Shown: piece after piece, positions 47,462-58,734 of the stretch
How positions within the stretch are numbered: position 1 is the stretch's first letter
How the letters are laid out: each line of letters starts with the position of its first letter
Assembly: GCA_907163375.1 (NCBI GenBank)
Contig: CAJQUW010001866.1
Coordinates: 930,001 to 994,000 of the forward strand
Source: Prostheceraeus crozeri
Taxonomy: Eukaryota; Platyhelminthes; Polycladida; Euryleptidae
DNA: 64,000 nucleotides
Reading direction: 5' to 3'
Translations under genes and position numbers: made by a program
The notes under the pieces: generated by a model
Told to the model about the DNA's origin: nothing
The model's input: the letters and a program-made list of their open reading frames with translations, nothing else
The model's database searches: none

Positions 47462-50414
47462 TCATAGCGAACCAAACACCGCATGTCGCTCTGGCGTTTT
47501 TTTCACAAAGTCAGTCATGAGTTCTTTCAGAACGTCCTGATCACAAAGAAGATCACTGTGGCTGGCTATGACAGCCAAGTGTGACAAACATTTTTGTGTC
47601 ATACTGCTACGTAGCCAAGTCTTCAATCGTCGAAGCAGGGAAAATGTGCGCTCCGATTCAGCAGTGCTGACTGGCAGACACAGTATTAAAGACACCAGTT
47701 TCTGAACCTCACAGAACAGATTACGAGTCTCTGTCTGTAATGTTGCGAAGACAGCAACGAAGTCGGACTCTCTTTTCAACCTGTCTTCGTTGAAGTCCGA
47801 CGGTCGAAGCCGATGAGATGAGGAATTCTTCTCGCTCAGCAGCAAGGCTCAACCCATCTTGTGTGAAACGTCTTTTGAGCTCAGCTGTAACCAGATCAAC
47901 GCATTGGAAATACTCTTTTCGCCATTCGCTTTCTATAGATTGTGTTTGCACACTGACATCTTCTACAACAGACGTGTGTCGCAAACGAAGAGGAGTGCGG
48001 GTTATTCGGCTTCTACACTTGATTTTCAGTCCGAGTTTTTCACCCTTTTCTTTTGCGCATGTGATCAATTTTTCCACTGTGTGATCATCACGCAAGCTTT
48101 GGATCGTGGAGAGAAGCAAATCCGTTCCTTCTTTGGTGCCCTTTGCCGTAACATGCCCTTGGAATTCCTTCGCCAACATTTCACATGTTTCGAAGATCTT
48201 CAGAGATGCCATCAACCCAAAAACTGTTGAACTGCGTTGCGCTATCCTGAGCAGGCCTCGCACTCGAACCTTCACTTCTTCTCGGGTTGAGGAGTCATCG
48301 TGTAATTCTTTCATTGTGTCGAGTACCTGAGCATATGAGTCAATCAGGCGTTTGAGTGCCCCATTGCGAACACACCATCTCGTCGCGCTCAACGACTTCA
48401 GCTTTTGAACAACTTCGTCTTCGCCAAACATCGACTTATACACGTTCAAACGCTTCGATGAATCTCGAATAAGATTCGCACAGTCTTTGGCAAATAAAAT
48501 AGCCTCTGCTACGATGCTGGTGTTTCGTGCAACTTCTTGAAGAACAAGGTCTAACGCGTGATTAGAGCAGTGCACATATACACTCCCAGGCAACTCCCGC
48601 TTTAGTCGCGCTTGCACTCCATTGATATGGCCGCTCATATTGCTTGCGCCGTCAAAGCAAAAGGCTTGAAGACGTTTAAAATCCAAATTCAGTCTCAAGA
48701 ACACATCTTTGACTATCTTCGTCAGGGTTTCTCCCGTGGAGTCCGGTGCATTATAGAAGCCCAGGAAGTCACTGTGCACTTGAAGCTGTTTGTCAACATA
48801 CTGTATGCTGATTGAAAATTGTTCATCACCGGCGATGTCCGTAGTCCCATCGGCAGTGATTCCGTAATAGCTCGCTTGCTGAGCCGAGGCTTGCAATTTA
48901 TGAAGGCAAAAAGACGCACACCTTTCAATGACATCCAGTTGTTACGACGATTAAACAATCCACCTTTATGATCGTCTCCACGAAACGGCAAACCTCGTTG
49001 TCCTAAGAACCTTGCAGATCGGAAAACCAATTTCAAGAATTTTTGTGCTGTCTCCTGATCTTTCTTTGCGGCTCGAGATAGCGATGTTATTATAGGATTT
49101 TTCTTCGACGTTGACAGGAGAATTTCTGTTGCCGTCCGATGAGCATTTGACTTTTCATGAGAGTTGAATTTTTCGTGAGCTTTGCGCCAATTTTTGAATC
49201 CTTGTGTTGAGAATGTAGAGTCTTTTTTCGAAACATTGAATAGCAGACGTTTGCCTTCGGCCTCGTAACAGTTGACACAAAAAACGGAGTCACTTACTTG
49301 GTTATAGCGGAGCCATGACCATCTGGAAAACCATTCATGTTGGCATCTTCGATCACTCGATTCCGTACCAAACTTCCGTCCAGGAAATACGAAATTCCGT
49401 TCTGGTACACACAACGTCATTGTTGATACATCCTTCTCTCGATCCATTTCCATTTCCGATCCATCTCTGCAATATAAATAAAAAATATAATAACTAAACC
49501 GAAATTACGCATGCATTTTTTTCACGAATCAACGCTCAAATTGTTAACGTAATATCTTTAATACTATATCACAAAGAGAATGTATGGGCACTCATCTAGG
49601 GTGTACAACTGTGCGACAACAAAATGCGATTTTCAATTTTTGAGCGATAAATGCGATTTTCACCTATTTCACTGACTAAAGGATAATTTCGATCTCATTA
49701 TATCCGATTTTATCTTTGCTCAAAAAACGTCCGCTGATGTAAACATATGGGAGGGAAAGACTTATGGAAACAGATTCTTTGAGTGAATGGGAGAGAACGA
49801 GTTTGACTCACCATTTTCTTCGATTTTTGCTTCTTTTCGAGAGGAATCTATATAAATGCGATAAATACGATTTTTCCGTTTCTTTTCAGCGATAAATGGT
49901 GCTTTTTTAGAGCGATAAAAAACCATCCTGGTAATACCTCTTCTCTTCTTCCTTCCCTTTCCGTCAGCACCGCTGACGGTGCTGACTGACTTTTTACAAC
50001 CTGGTGGGGACATCATACAGTAGCTAAGTAAATTGCTGTTCGAAAATATACATTAAAATTAAATTCTCTTTTTCATTTACAAACTCATTTACAAATTCTG
50101 TTTTACATAAATTTTCACATCAAGTTTGAGTTAAAAATATCAAATTTTGTTTTTCATTTTTCTATAGGCCTTATGTGTGACTTTTGAGACACCATGTTCA
50201 ATAATACCAGTATTTGAATAACGAGGATAATGTTCAGATTCAAAAAGTGTTGAACTCACTCCGACTTCTCTTGACGTTCTTCTGTACTCGCGCTGGCTGT
50301 CGACAGTTCCTCCTCCGAAGCGTGGATAGGCCTACTTTTGTTGGAAGGTTGACCGAGAAAAAATGACTGTATTGATTTTTGCACTTTCCTACGTTTTGCT
50401 GGCGGTGAAGACAT
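47462..50414 (-). pseudogene. hAT transposase, TTF/MYM (ZMYM1-like) type, two exons (hAT-C)
   Basis: Exon 1 (50414-50260) encodes about 51 residues starting MSSPPAKRRKVQKSIQSFF and ends at a GTGAGT donor. Exon 2 starts at 49466 after TATATTGCAG, and the splice restores phase into a 243-codon frame. Order: TTF-type finger (WFSRWSWLRYN, CVNCYEAEGKR, NWRKAHEKFNSHEKSNAH), GLPFRGDDHKGG, then a frameshift with local deletion near 48900-48960. Then GITADGTTDIAG (first Asp), AFCFDGASNMSGH (second Asp), HCSNHALDLVL, SLSATRWCVR. A second frameshift near 47815 precedes the dimerisation end, STAESERTFSLLRRLKTW (Glu) to RHAVFGSL. All three acidic positions persist; two frameshifts and a missing stretch make it a recent pseudogene. 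Confidence 0.94.
49963..49986. promoter_or_regulatory. 24-bp hairpin in the hAT-C intron
   Basis: GTCAGCACCG, loop CTGA, CGGTGCTGAC: a perfect 10-bp stem inside the 793-bp intron (50259-49467). The intron also holds repeated GCGATAAATGCGATTTT-like blocks between about 49598 and 49920, starting CTAGGGTGTACAACTG, perhaps a separate small insertion with no matching right end found. Confidence 0.45.
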
Positions 50415-51137
50415 CTTAACTCGCTGCGTCGAAAGATTAAAATGACAGCCTGCGCGCGTGCTGTGAAACGTGAGCGATGCGTGTAATCATACGTGAAATG
50501 ATAGCGTGCGTGTATGTGAAACTAGCCAATCAGACGAAGAGTTATTTTGTCTGACAAAATTTGTACTGATTGAATCGTAAGCTGACATTCTCTTAATATA
50601 TATTTTCTCTGGTGTCGACCGGCTTCGCTCGCCAACAAAGGCGAGCGAAGCTGACAAGTTTTACTCGCGTGCGCATTCTGTGCAACGACAAACCAGTAAG
50701 GGAAAGCACGGGCAGTGACATAGGCTGGCTGCAGAAGCATAGAAAAGCGCTATCGCATGCTCACTAAAGTCAATCACTATAGCAGTGATAACATTGAGGG
50801 TGCTACGCACCCTCGATCTATTTATTGGGGGTGCAACCACACCCCCTGCACCCCACGTTCCCGCGGGCCTGTGTATGGGTTTCAGGTGACTTTTCTGTTA
50901 ATTAGATGAGGTAACTCATCATTAAGCTAAAGCAACGAGTATCGTAATTGCTAATTTTAGGTACATAAAGAATTATTGATGTTAGTAAAGCATTTAGTGT
51001 TTAAATCATGAAAAGTAGAGATATAGTAGCATAGTGTTCAAGAAGAGTCAACTTAATCCAAAAAATTGAAATCCTGTTTTTCAAACAATCATTAAATTTT
51101 GATTAAAATTAACAAGAGTCTTCTTAAGTCCACTAAT

Positions 51138-51210
51138 TGGTAATCGGCCAATTGCCGATTATCGATCGAACGCGCCAATAATCGGCCGATTAATCGGTAC
51201 ACCCCTAGTT
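51138..51210 (+). repeat. ATCGGCCGATTA terminal repeat, copy 1
   Basis: Stacked ATCGGCC / ATCGGCCGATTAATCGG palindromes end in GGTACACCCCTAG. It is related, in the same orientation, to 53614-53697, and the two bracket the DUF4806 pseudogene. The ACCCCTAG-type end is common in hAT-related MITEs. Confidence 0.65.
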
Positions 51211-51377
51211 TTATACGTTATATAGCGAACCAAACTTGATACGACCTAATTGTATGTAGTTCAGTTTTCACTACCGGGTATGCACTATTTCATTAGATCT
51301 GAGTGTAGGCTTAGCCTATATTGTAATTTGGGTCGATTGATGATAAACTTTCATGACAAGTTAAACAACACCTAATT

Positions 51378-52539
51378 ATGATTCCAAAACATCAACTGCA
51401 TTCTTTGATTTCAGAAAATTACGACGACATAACTGCTAAGTGCAACAAATTCGTGAAAACTGGATCTCTGTCGTCATCTGATCAAGGTGGAAAGCGCAAG
51501 AGAACTACAGTCACCAGATATGGCTACGATGATCATACAGAATCCGAAATTGCCACATCTGACAGTGTAGAGGAAATCGTACGGGCGAAAAGAAGGAAAC
51601 TGAAGAGAATTCGCTATTGTCGGGAAGGAGAATTTCCCATCTGCGCCAACTACTATGTTGGGACACTCCAATAAAAGTACGACTGATAATGCAAAAAGTT
51701 CTTATTCTCATACTGGACTTAACTGTGGAGAGGAGAATTTATCTTATATGCAATCTTCTAGCTTAGACGACTCCAATGAAAGAACGACTGGTAATGCAAA
51801 GAGCACTTGTTGTCATACCGGATCTAATCTTGAGGTGGAGAAGTTCCCTTCTGTGCCAAACACCAACTTAGGAGTCTCCAATGAAAGTGCAAGTGGCAAT
51901 GCAAAGAATTTTTCTTTTCAAACCGGATCTAGCTTCACTAAGACGACGTCGTCTGCATGGAAAATAAGCCAAATCCCAGTGATGTTGTCATAACGGAAGA
52001 GCACGTTCCTAGCCCCTACTACCTCAATTTCTGACTCTGCAGATCCCGGTGAAATTCCATTAAGTGATAACGAATCCCACTCTCTCAACGGCCTTAACTT
52101 GAGCGAGACGAATACTTCACATGGGAGATGTCATTGTCATTGTGAACACCAGTTACGCTGGATGAAGGAAACTATTAGAATTGTTTTGCGGATTGAGAAT
52201 TACATCCGTAACACCACCCGTTTACCGGCTATGTGTGACGAGTCCACACCCGACGAAATGACCCAGTCCAATTTAGAATTTCCGATAACTAAGGACGATA
52301 TAATTACATTCTTCAACCTGTTGAAAAATGATCAGTCAAAGCGATTGGAAGCAGTACGAATCATTAGCAAAGAAGCTTCTAGCAAACTCAGGAAATCGAT
52401 CGAACACATGATTCTCAGGATCGCTCCATCGTCCGCTTGGACTGCCTTCTCGAAAAATGGCCAACGTGGTAAACTGTCGGCTGTGGACCTCGTACTTCCT
52501 GAATTTCTTATCGAATGTATACATCATAAAAAGGTAAGT
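51378..52539 (+). pseudogene. DUF4806-domain protein
   Basis: The first frame (51378-51674) has a Lys/Arg patch (GGKRKRTTVTRYGYDD, RAKRRKLKRIRY). After a frame change near 51650 comes a repeat region of 35-residue units, a stop at 51993, then the same phase resumes to 52557. The 3' part holds CHCHCEHQLRWMKETIRIVL and the conserved block FPITKDDIITFF, LRKSIEHMILRI, SKNGQRGKLSAVDL and PEFLIECI (about 52278-52525), which matches DUF4806 in order and spacing. The exon ends at a good GTAAGTG donor right after CATAAAAAG (~52533). DUF4806 proteins are often transposon-linked and probably DNA-associated; their biochemical role is not established. Confidence 0.72.
51590..51945 (+). repeat. 105-bp in-frame tandem repeat (35 residues)
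   Basis: GAGAA(T/G)TT blocks recur at 51628, 51733 and 51838, exactly 105 bp apart; GACTG(A/G)TAATGCAAA recurs at 51681 and 51786, with a variant at 51891. About three and a half copies lie within the DUF4806 gene, encoding Ser/Asn-rich SNE(S/R)(T/A)(T/S)GNAK units. Confidence 0.85.
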
Positions 52540-53613
52540 GTCAATAATAATCAATAGTTTTCAACAGGGCAAATTGGTTTAGCTATACCTCCGCGCAAGC
52601 TTGATGTTGCAATAGGTTTGGGAGGGCCTTATTTGGCCACCACTTTCATTTTAGCAAGTATTGCATTGATGCGGAACGTAAAGATTTGAAAATTTACTAC
52701 AACTGATTGACTGCACTGGCATTTAATTGCTTTTGCATTACTCCAGTGTATTTTTTAAGGATTTGTTTACACGTACGACTGACACAATTAGCCGAAACTT
52801 CGATGCTGCAATTATGCCGGATCAAGTAAAAAAATGACGTGGAAATTGGCACAGGCCTACATCTTGAAACTGTATAAAATTTCATTTAATCATTGACAAT
52901 GCCTATTTCAACATTTCATTACTATCTTAATGTCACAATCCACATCATTCCATACCCATTTTTTCGCAATTCGAGAAGTATGAATAGAAACGTTTCAAGT
53001 ATACCACATCCAAATAATTATGGAACGATAGATAGCGCATGGTTTGAGGATAACTGGATTGAAGGAATCAGTCTTGATTAAGTTGTTTGCGGTATACGGA
53101 GGCGATTCATCAATTATGTGGCTAAGAAGCCCGCGAAGCAAAAGGCTAGGACTCTCTCCAAGTATTTAATCCGCATTGAAAAATAATTGAATAGTCCATC
53201 AAACAGTTATCGACGGTGAATTTAAATTGTTGCCTTCGTTCAGTTCTCGACGAAGCATTTTCTGTTCGTTCATGTTCCATCTCAAATTTTGACAAAGTCA
53301 TTGAAATTCTTGGAGAAAAATGTCCGTTGGTAAATCAGCCGCTTCTAATTTTTGAACTTCGGGGAGTTTATACTTGTATTACTTAATAATTATAAGAGAA
53401 GACGAATAACTTTACGTGCACGTTTTGTGCGCGTAAAACCCTTAAAAAATACACTGCATTACTCACATTCACAGTGTTCGTATAGACCATTCAGATCAAT
53501 TTTTCCTTCTTATTTGGTGATCGTTAATTCACCTTCAATCATGACGTTAATTTTAACTAAATCCTACTACTGAAACTAATTTCAGTACGTCGATGCCAGA
53601 TTTATTAAAAAAA

Positions 53614-53697
53614 ATAATCGGTCGATTAACCGGTCTCTCTGTACCGATTAATAGGTAATCGGCCGATTAGCAAAATCACTAATCTGTATACCCCTAG
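53614..53697 (+). repeat. ATCGGCCGATTA terminal repeat, copy 2
   Basis: ATCGGTCGATTAACCGGT, GTAATCGGCCGATTAGC and a closing GTATACCCCTAG align in the same direction with copy 1 at 51138-51210. Even the next bases resemble each other (TATACGTTAT against ATATACCGTTAT). Confidence 0.65.
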
Positions 53698-54369
53698 CAT
53701 ATACCGTTATTTAAGTTAACTGTTGTTAATCAAATGTCGATCCTTTGTAACTTTTGCTATAAGAAAGAATGAATATCAAATTCTCGTTAGTTTATGTTGT
53801 GTTCGTTAATTTCTCGAGAAACGTAATGGCACGAAAATATGACTTTTTTAATACATGTTTAATTTATAAGCGTGACAGTAGACTAACAGTAAATTATAAG
53901 ATGATAAAGGTCGTAAATGATGAATGATAATTTGTATTATAAGCAATTTATGATGTACAGACCTTCCTCATGACACGAGATCGACTTATGTCTGGGAACA
54001 ATTGAGAATGTAAATGTTAACTTAGGTAACATGTTGAATTGTGCATTCCAATTCGACCTTCTCTAAAATCTTCATATTGTCACCGTCATATACAGTTTTG
54101 TCTATATCAAATGAATGGAATTATATATAATGAAAAGTTTTTAATTTATCTTCCAGTGTAATCTCTTGGATACCACGGAGAAAGTACAATACTTCATGAA
54201 ATTGCTGGGAGAAAATTTAAAGCGGATGCCGCAAATACAAAAAAGGCGGTCGCATCTCGTGGATCAAATATTATCAAAAACTCTACAACTAGGTGTGCAC
54301 GTGACCAGGAGTAAAACAAGCAACTTACTGTAATCTTACTTAGTTTTTTTACTGTGGTTTTCATTATAT
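53698..54369. other. Non-coding stretch
   Basis: AT-rich with no motif or repeat recognised. Confidence 0.6.
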
Positions 54370-55150
54370 TTTCAGCACGTAAAGTGATCGATGTCTCCCA
54401 AAAAAATAAATTGTAAGTGCAATAATGTTGAAATTTCATCAGTAAAAATGCAAATTTTCCTAAGCTTTCAAGTTATGGACCAACATAATTTTTCTATTTA
54501 ACTACAGTTTCAAATTTTCTGCACGATTTACTTAAACAGTCTTAAATTCAACCGGACTTACATTTGCTGATGTATTACTTTCAAATCCGTTTTTGTAAGT
54601 ACGTTTTCAAATTCTGTTTTCATTTGTGCTTCGATTTCTTTGTTTGAACATCTAGATCATCTTCAATTTAAAATGTGTTACGAATTCTATAAAAAAAACA
54701 AAAATAAGACTAGTGCTTTGGGTGAGCACGTTCTGCTTTCATATAGAGATGCTGATGTAGGAATGACTGATTTTTATCTAGTAATTTTGGAGGTTTGCTA
54801 GATTCCGGGTGAGTGTAAGATCATTAAAGCTAAATGCGCAGAAAAAGACACCGCAGTTGAATAAAAAACTGAGTCGGTCCATTGGTGATTTTGCTTCTGT
54901 GACCCCAAGTATTTTTACTATAAAAACTTTACAAAATTCAGATTTTGTATTTACAAATATTGTATTCATATCCTCAATAACTGTAGAAAAAGTAAAGTAA
55001 GTAAGTAATAACTGTCCATAATTTTGCTACATCCCCAGAAGAAGAGTTTAATAACTTGGAAGCTCTGGAAATTTGCGCGTTTACATTTGAAATCTTAGCA
55101 TTGACGTACTATTAATGTTTTGGGAGACATCGATCACTTACGTTCTGAAA
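54370..55150. mobile_element. MITE-like unit with 34-bp inverted ends
   Basis: The left end TTTCAGCACGTAAAGTGATC and the right end, read inverted, TTTCAGAACGTAAGTGATC both continue with GATGTCTCCCAAAA. The unit is 781 bp with no coding similarity. No target duplication was identified. Confidence 0.65.
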
Positions 55151-55189
55151 GTAAACAAGCTTCCATGAATGAAAGATATTTTTGTGATT

Positions 55190-55498
55190 TGTTTAACAGG
55201 AGCATGATGTACTGAAGTGCTTACTGAAATAGATTGTTTTTGACTGATTTTGTATACATTTTTACATACGATTTATGTATTTGTAATTTGTTAGACAGGA
55301 GTATGATTTACCAAAGTGCTTACTGAAATAGATTGTTTTTGACTGATTTTGTATACATTTTTACATACGATTTGTGTATTTGTAATTTGTTAAACAGGAG
55401 TATGATTTACCAAAGTGCTTACTGAAATAGATTGTTTTTGACTGATTTTGTATACATTTTCACATGCGATTTATGTATTTGTAATTTGTTAAACAGTT
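55190..55498 (+). repeat. 99-bp tandem repeat, three copies
   Basis: TTACTGAAATAGATTG recurs at 55221, 55320 and 55419, exactly 99 bp apart, with a few substitutions (ACATACGATTTATG against ACATGCGATTTATG). AT-rich, non-coding. Confidence 0.93.
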
Positions 55499-55776
55499 CT
55501 ATGCACAAAACTATTCGAAAAAATATGTGAATGTGATAAACATTGTCTTCCTAATGAAATAAAGATGATACTGATGTTAAATAGGAGTAGGAATCATTTT
55601 GGATCGGTAATAATTAAGGAAGAATTGGGAAATTTAATGTAATTTATTACGAGAAATAAGACGAAAATTTTTCGACTGGAATTGCCGTTAAAAAGACGTG
55701 GACATAGTAACCATAAAGACCTTTAATCTAGACAAGTTTCATAAGTCGAAAATCAGACGACTTTTTCTATATGGGG

Positions 55777-56529
55777 AACCACCCATTTACATGGTGTGAT
55801 GCCTCTAGACCTGACATACTAGCCGGAAATTGTGGCTAACTGCGAACACTTAAAAACCTGCCTGATCTTCATTGGCAATGGAGAAATTCTGGCAGCTCAA
55901 CTACTAAAGCCAAAAATTTTGGGAATGGTATTCATGGATGTATGATTAAAGGTGAAGATGATAAATTGATTCTTGACGTCATTGCGCCACCAGAGCTTCA
56001 TTTGATGATTGGACCGATCACACATATGTTCAAAGGCCTGAAAGAGGTATGGCCAGAGGCTGATGAGTGGGCAAATAGATGCAAAGTGAATCAATTACCT
56101 TACCATGGCGGAGTCTTCAATGGAAACTCGTGTAAAGCTCTCCTGAAAAATATCCAACTTTTGAATGACCTAAACTGTCCGCGAACTGATTTCATTGATG
56201 CTTTCCTATCATTTCGAAATGTCGTAGATACATGTTTTGGAGCATCACTTTCTGAGGACTACGTCGAACACATCAACGATTTTCATTCGAAATTCGAAGT
56301 TTTAAACCTTCGCATAACTTCTAAAATCCATACAATATTCCACCATGTTCCCCAATTTTGTGAGCGCCATATCCCGAATGGTTTAGTAGTATGGTCGGAA
56401 CAGACCTCTGAGTCCATTCACAGTGATTTTTTGAAGACCTGGTCACGATATAAAGTAGCTCCAAGTAATGACCGATACGACCAGCAACTTCTCAGTGCTG
56501 TAAGAGACTATGCAAGCAAACATATTTGA
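55777..56529 (+). pseudogene. Transposon-associated protein, C-terminal part
   Basis: Continues the protein broken at 22426. It starts NHPFTWCDASRPD, has one in-frame TAA (55837-55839), then is open to the TGA at 56527. Diagnostic blocks: APPELHLMIGPITHMF, LPYHGGVFNGNSC, VVDTCFGASLSEDYVEHI, ITSKIHTIFHHVPQFCE, WSEQTSESIHSDFLKTW and RYKVAP. Full-length relatives in many invertebrates carry these in the same order directly after a GHGSxHPxxWCD segment, which is what joining 22425 to 55777 would give, in phase. The exact function is unknown; position next to the element's inverted terminal repeat suggests the transposase. AATAAA signals lie near 56775-56797. Confidence 0.85.
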
Positions 56530-56845
56530 GTGTGCTCTGATATATATTGCTTCTATTTTAAGCTAGCCTACAGACTGAGTAAATTCAGCAAGCTGGCATT
56601 TTGAATTATGTATAGCTATGATTTAGTTCTTGTCAGGAAGGTAAACTTCAAATACATAAACATCCTTCAATTTCGATTACATTGGTATTTTTGCTTGCAT
56701 ATTAGATATTCCGGAAGTGAACGCTGGGCATATAATTGAGTATTCATTGAATCATATACGGGTGTGTAGTTAAATAAATAAAGAATACCCGAATAAATAA
56801 AATCATGAAACAAAATTTAATTTATTAATTTATAAGTAACAAGGA

Positions 56846-57370
56846 AAGCAAAAACTTATTTCAAAACCACTGTATTTTTCTTATTTATATTTTATCAACT
56901 TCTCAATATTTACACCGCCAATTTGTCTAGTTTTACGTTTTTTAGTATCGAACAACTTTACAATAGCTCCAATACAGATATTAAGCATTAGCAATTGTTC
57001 GGCAGGCACGAAAAATATTTTTGCCTTTTGTGTGTTTTTTTGCTTTTTTGCTTTCTTTTATACATTTTTCTCAATATTTACTCCAACGATTTTTGCAATA
57101 TTTATGTTCATGTGTATAAAACAACCCTACAATTAGTCTGATATAGGTATTTAACATTAGCAATTTGTCTGGCGAATAGAAATAATTTTTTCGTATTTTT
57201 TTGATTTTTTTGATATTTAATTCTTATTTTTTTGTATTTTCTCTGTACATAGAACGCCAATTTTTTTCATTTTTTCGTTTTTGCGTATAGTAGGGATATA
57301 CAAAGGCTGTAATACATGATTTGAGCATTAGCAATTTTTTTCGACATTCAGCACTTTCCACCTACCTGTG
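56846..57370 (-). repeat. 526-bp terminal inverted repeat, right copy
   Basis: Reverse complement of 20797-21322 with the same three ~170-bp modules. It starts 317 bp after the stop codon of the C-terminal fragment. Confidence 0.92.
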
Positions 57371-58233
57371 AAAGGTCACTTACTTTCACATGTGATTGGT
57401 ATGCAGTAATGCGAACTCTTCTTTCTGTGCTTGGCTGTTTTACACTGAAATACGAGTTGTTGGTATGTTTTATATACGAGACCCGATGCAAATTGGTCCT
57501 CATTCGTATGTCTTTCGTATGCAGAGCTTTAAGTCACATAGCAAAAAGTATGTATATATTACAAACTTTCAAATAACTTTCTTCAGTAATACCAGTCGTG
57601 AATTTTTCTTTTTGATAGTGTGATGTTTAACTAGTTCAGATTTATTGTGAATTTTATGCTCCACGATTTTGTCGTCGTTGCTACCTGTATAGCAATTTTA
57701 ACAGGACACCTAGTTAGTTCTACTTTATGAACCAAGTTGATTAACATCAATTCATCCAAACGCTATTTTCATGCTGACTTTTATATCTCAAACATAACTA
57801 TTTTTGCGTTCATGAATTATGATGTGATTTTTATTTCGGATTGATAATATGCTTAATTTCAAACATAATGCAATTACATAATGCATGATTGTTGATGATT
57901 GAATACTTATTGATTATTTATGAAATGCCTTAGACTTGCGTGTATTAAAATCGAATTCAGTATTGAAAGTTTGACAATTGAATATCATTATCTCACTACT
58001 TTCAAAACAGTAGTAACATAAGTGTGATTTTTATTGACAAAGGACCTTAAATCAACATACTTTAGACATGATTTATGCTTTCTTTCAGCATTGTGCTGGT
58101 ATGGCTTTAGTATGTAAAGCATACCACACTTGAAATAACATACGAAACGCATACAAATATATACAGAACTATACCAAAAAAATATTTTGGTGTGTATCTT
58201 TCGTATGTGATTGATATTGAGCGATTTACAATG
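57371..58233 (-). repeat. Outer segment of the split transposon's right end
   Basis: Read inverted, this begins CATTGTAAATCGCTCAATAT and carries many CATACGA / CATACCA words. It is longer than the left outer segment (20670-20796). The part nearest the 526-bp repeat (57371-57500) is related to 60990-61075: both read, in the same sense, ACAGCCAA(T/G)CACAGA then GTTCG(T/C)ATT. Confidence 0.6.
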
Positions 58234-58734
58234 TATGATCTATATATTCTGAATGTGTGCAGCTATTGCACACATTCTATATGTCGCTTCTGTCACCATG
58301 TGTTATTCACTATGTGTGAACTGCTAACATGTCGAGCATGATATTTCATGGTCTCGTCGTCAGTTTTTACAGAATGTGCCATTTTACCATGTTGCTGCGA
58401 TTATGGCCTAGCTTAAGACATGCAGAAAACATGCGCGTCAGATGCGCAAATGACACATCTCATGTTGACGAGAGAAGAATAGATCAAGTGGAAGCATCGG
58501 ATTTGGATAATGCCATTCTTGTAAGTCTACACAAGTGAGGACGTCTCAGAAACTTTGCATCTTTCATTTACAGACACTTGAACCAATTACTGAGCAAGTC
58601 TGTGGTCACCCAATATTCATAATCGATTCGCAAAGATCAACACAAAAAGATCGAACACAAAGATCAACATTCTAGACTTTCACCCCTAAGTGCACAATTC
58701 CTCCTGCCTCCATCATCGAACGTGTGTCAGCCGA

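Larger units (their letters stand above)
47280..50871 (-). mobile_element. hAT-C transposon, complete with TSD
   Basis: 3592 bp with a perfect 16-bp TIR, CAGGCCCGCGGGAACG, and further GGGGGTGCA blocks inside both ends. A perfect 8-bp duplication, TGTATGGG, lies at 47272-47279 and 50872-50879. It carries one two-exon transposase gene on the minus strand (47462-50414). It is the best-preserved element in the window. Confidence 0.96.
20670..58233 (+). mobile_element. Large split DNA transposon (about 4.2 kb before insertions)
   Basis: Outer ends read CACTGTAAATCGCTGG at 20670 and the inverse AGCGATTTACAATG ending at 58233. Inside each end is a 526-bp inverted repeat (20797-21322 and 56846-57370). 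Just inside those are the N-terminal and C-terminal halves of one transposon-associated protein family, both on the plus strand and in the same phase. Subtracting 22427-55776 leaves about 4.2 kb. No target duplication beyond a possible TA is visible at the outer ends. The superfamily is unassigned: I recognise the protein family from many invertebrate genomes but cannot name its element class. Confidence 0.7.
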
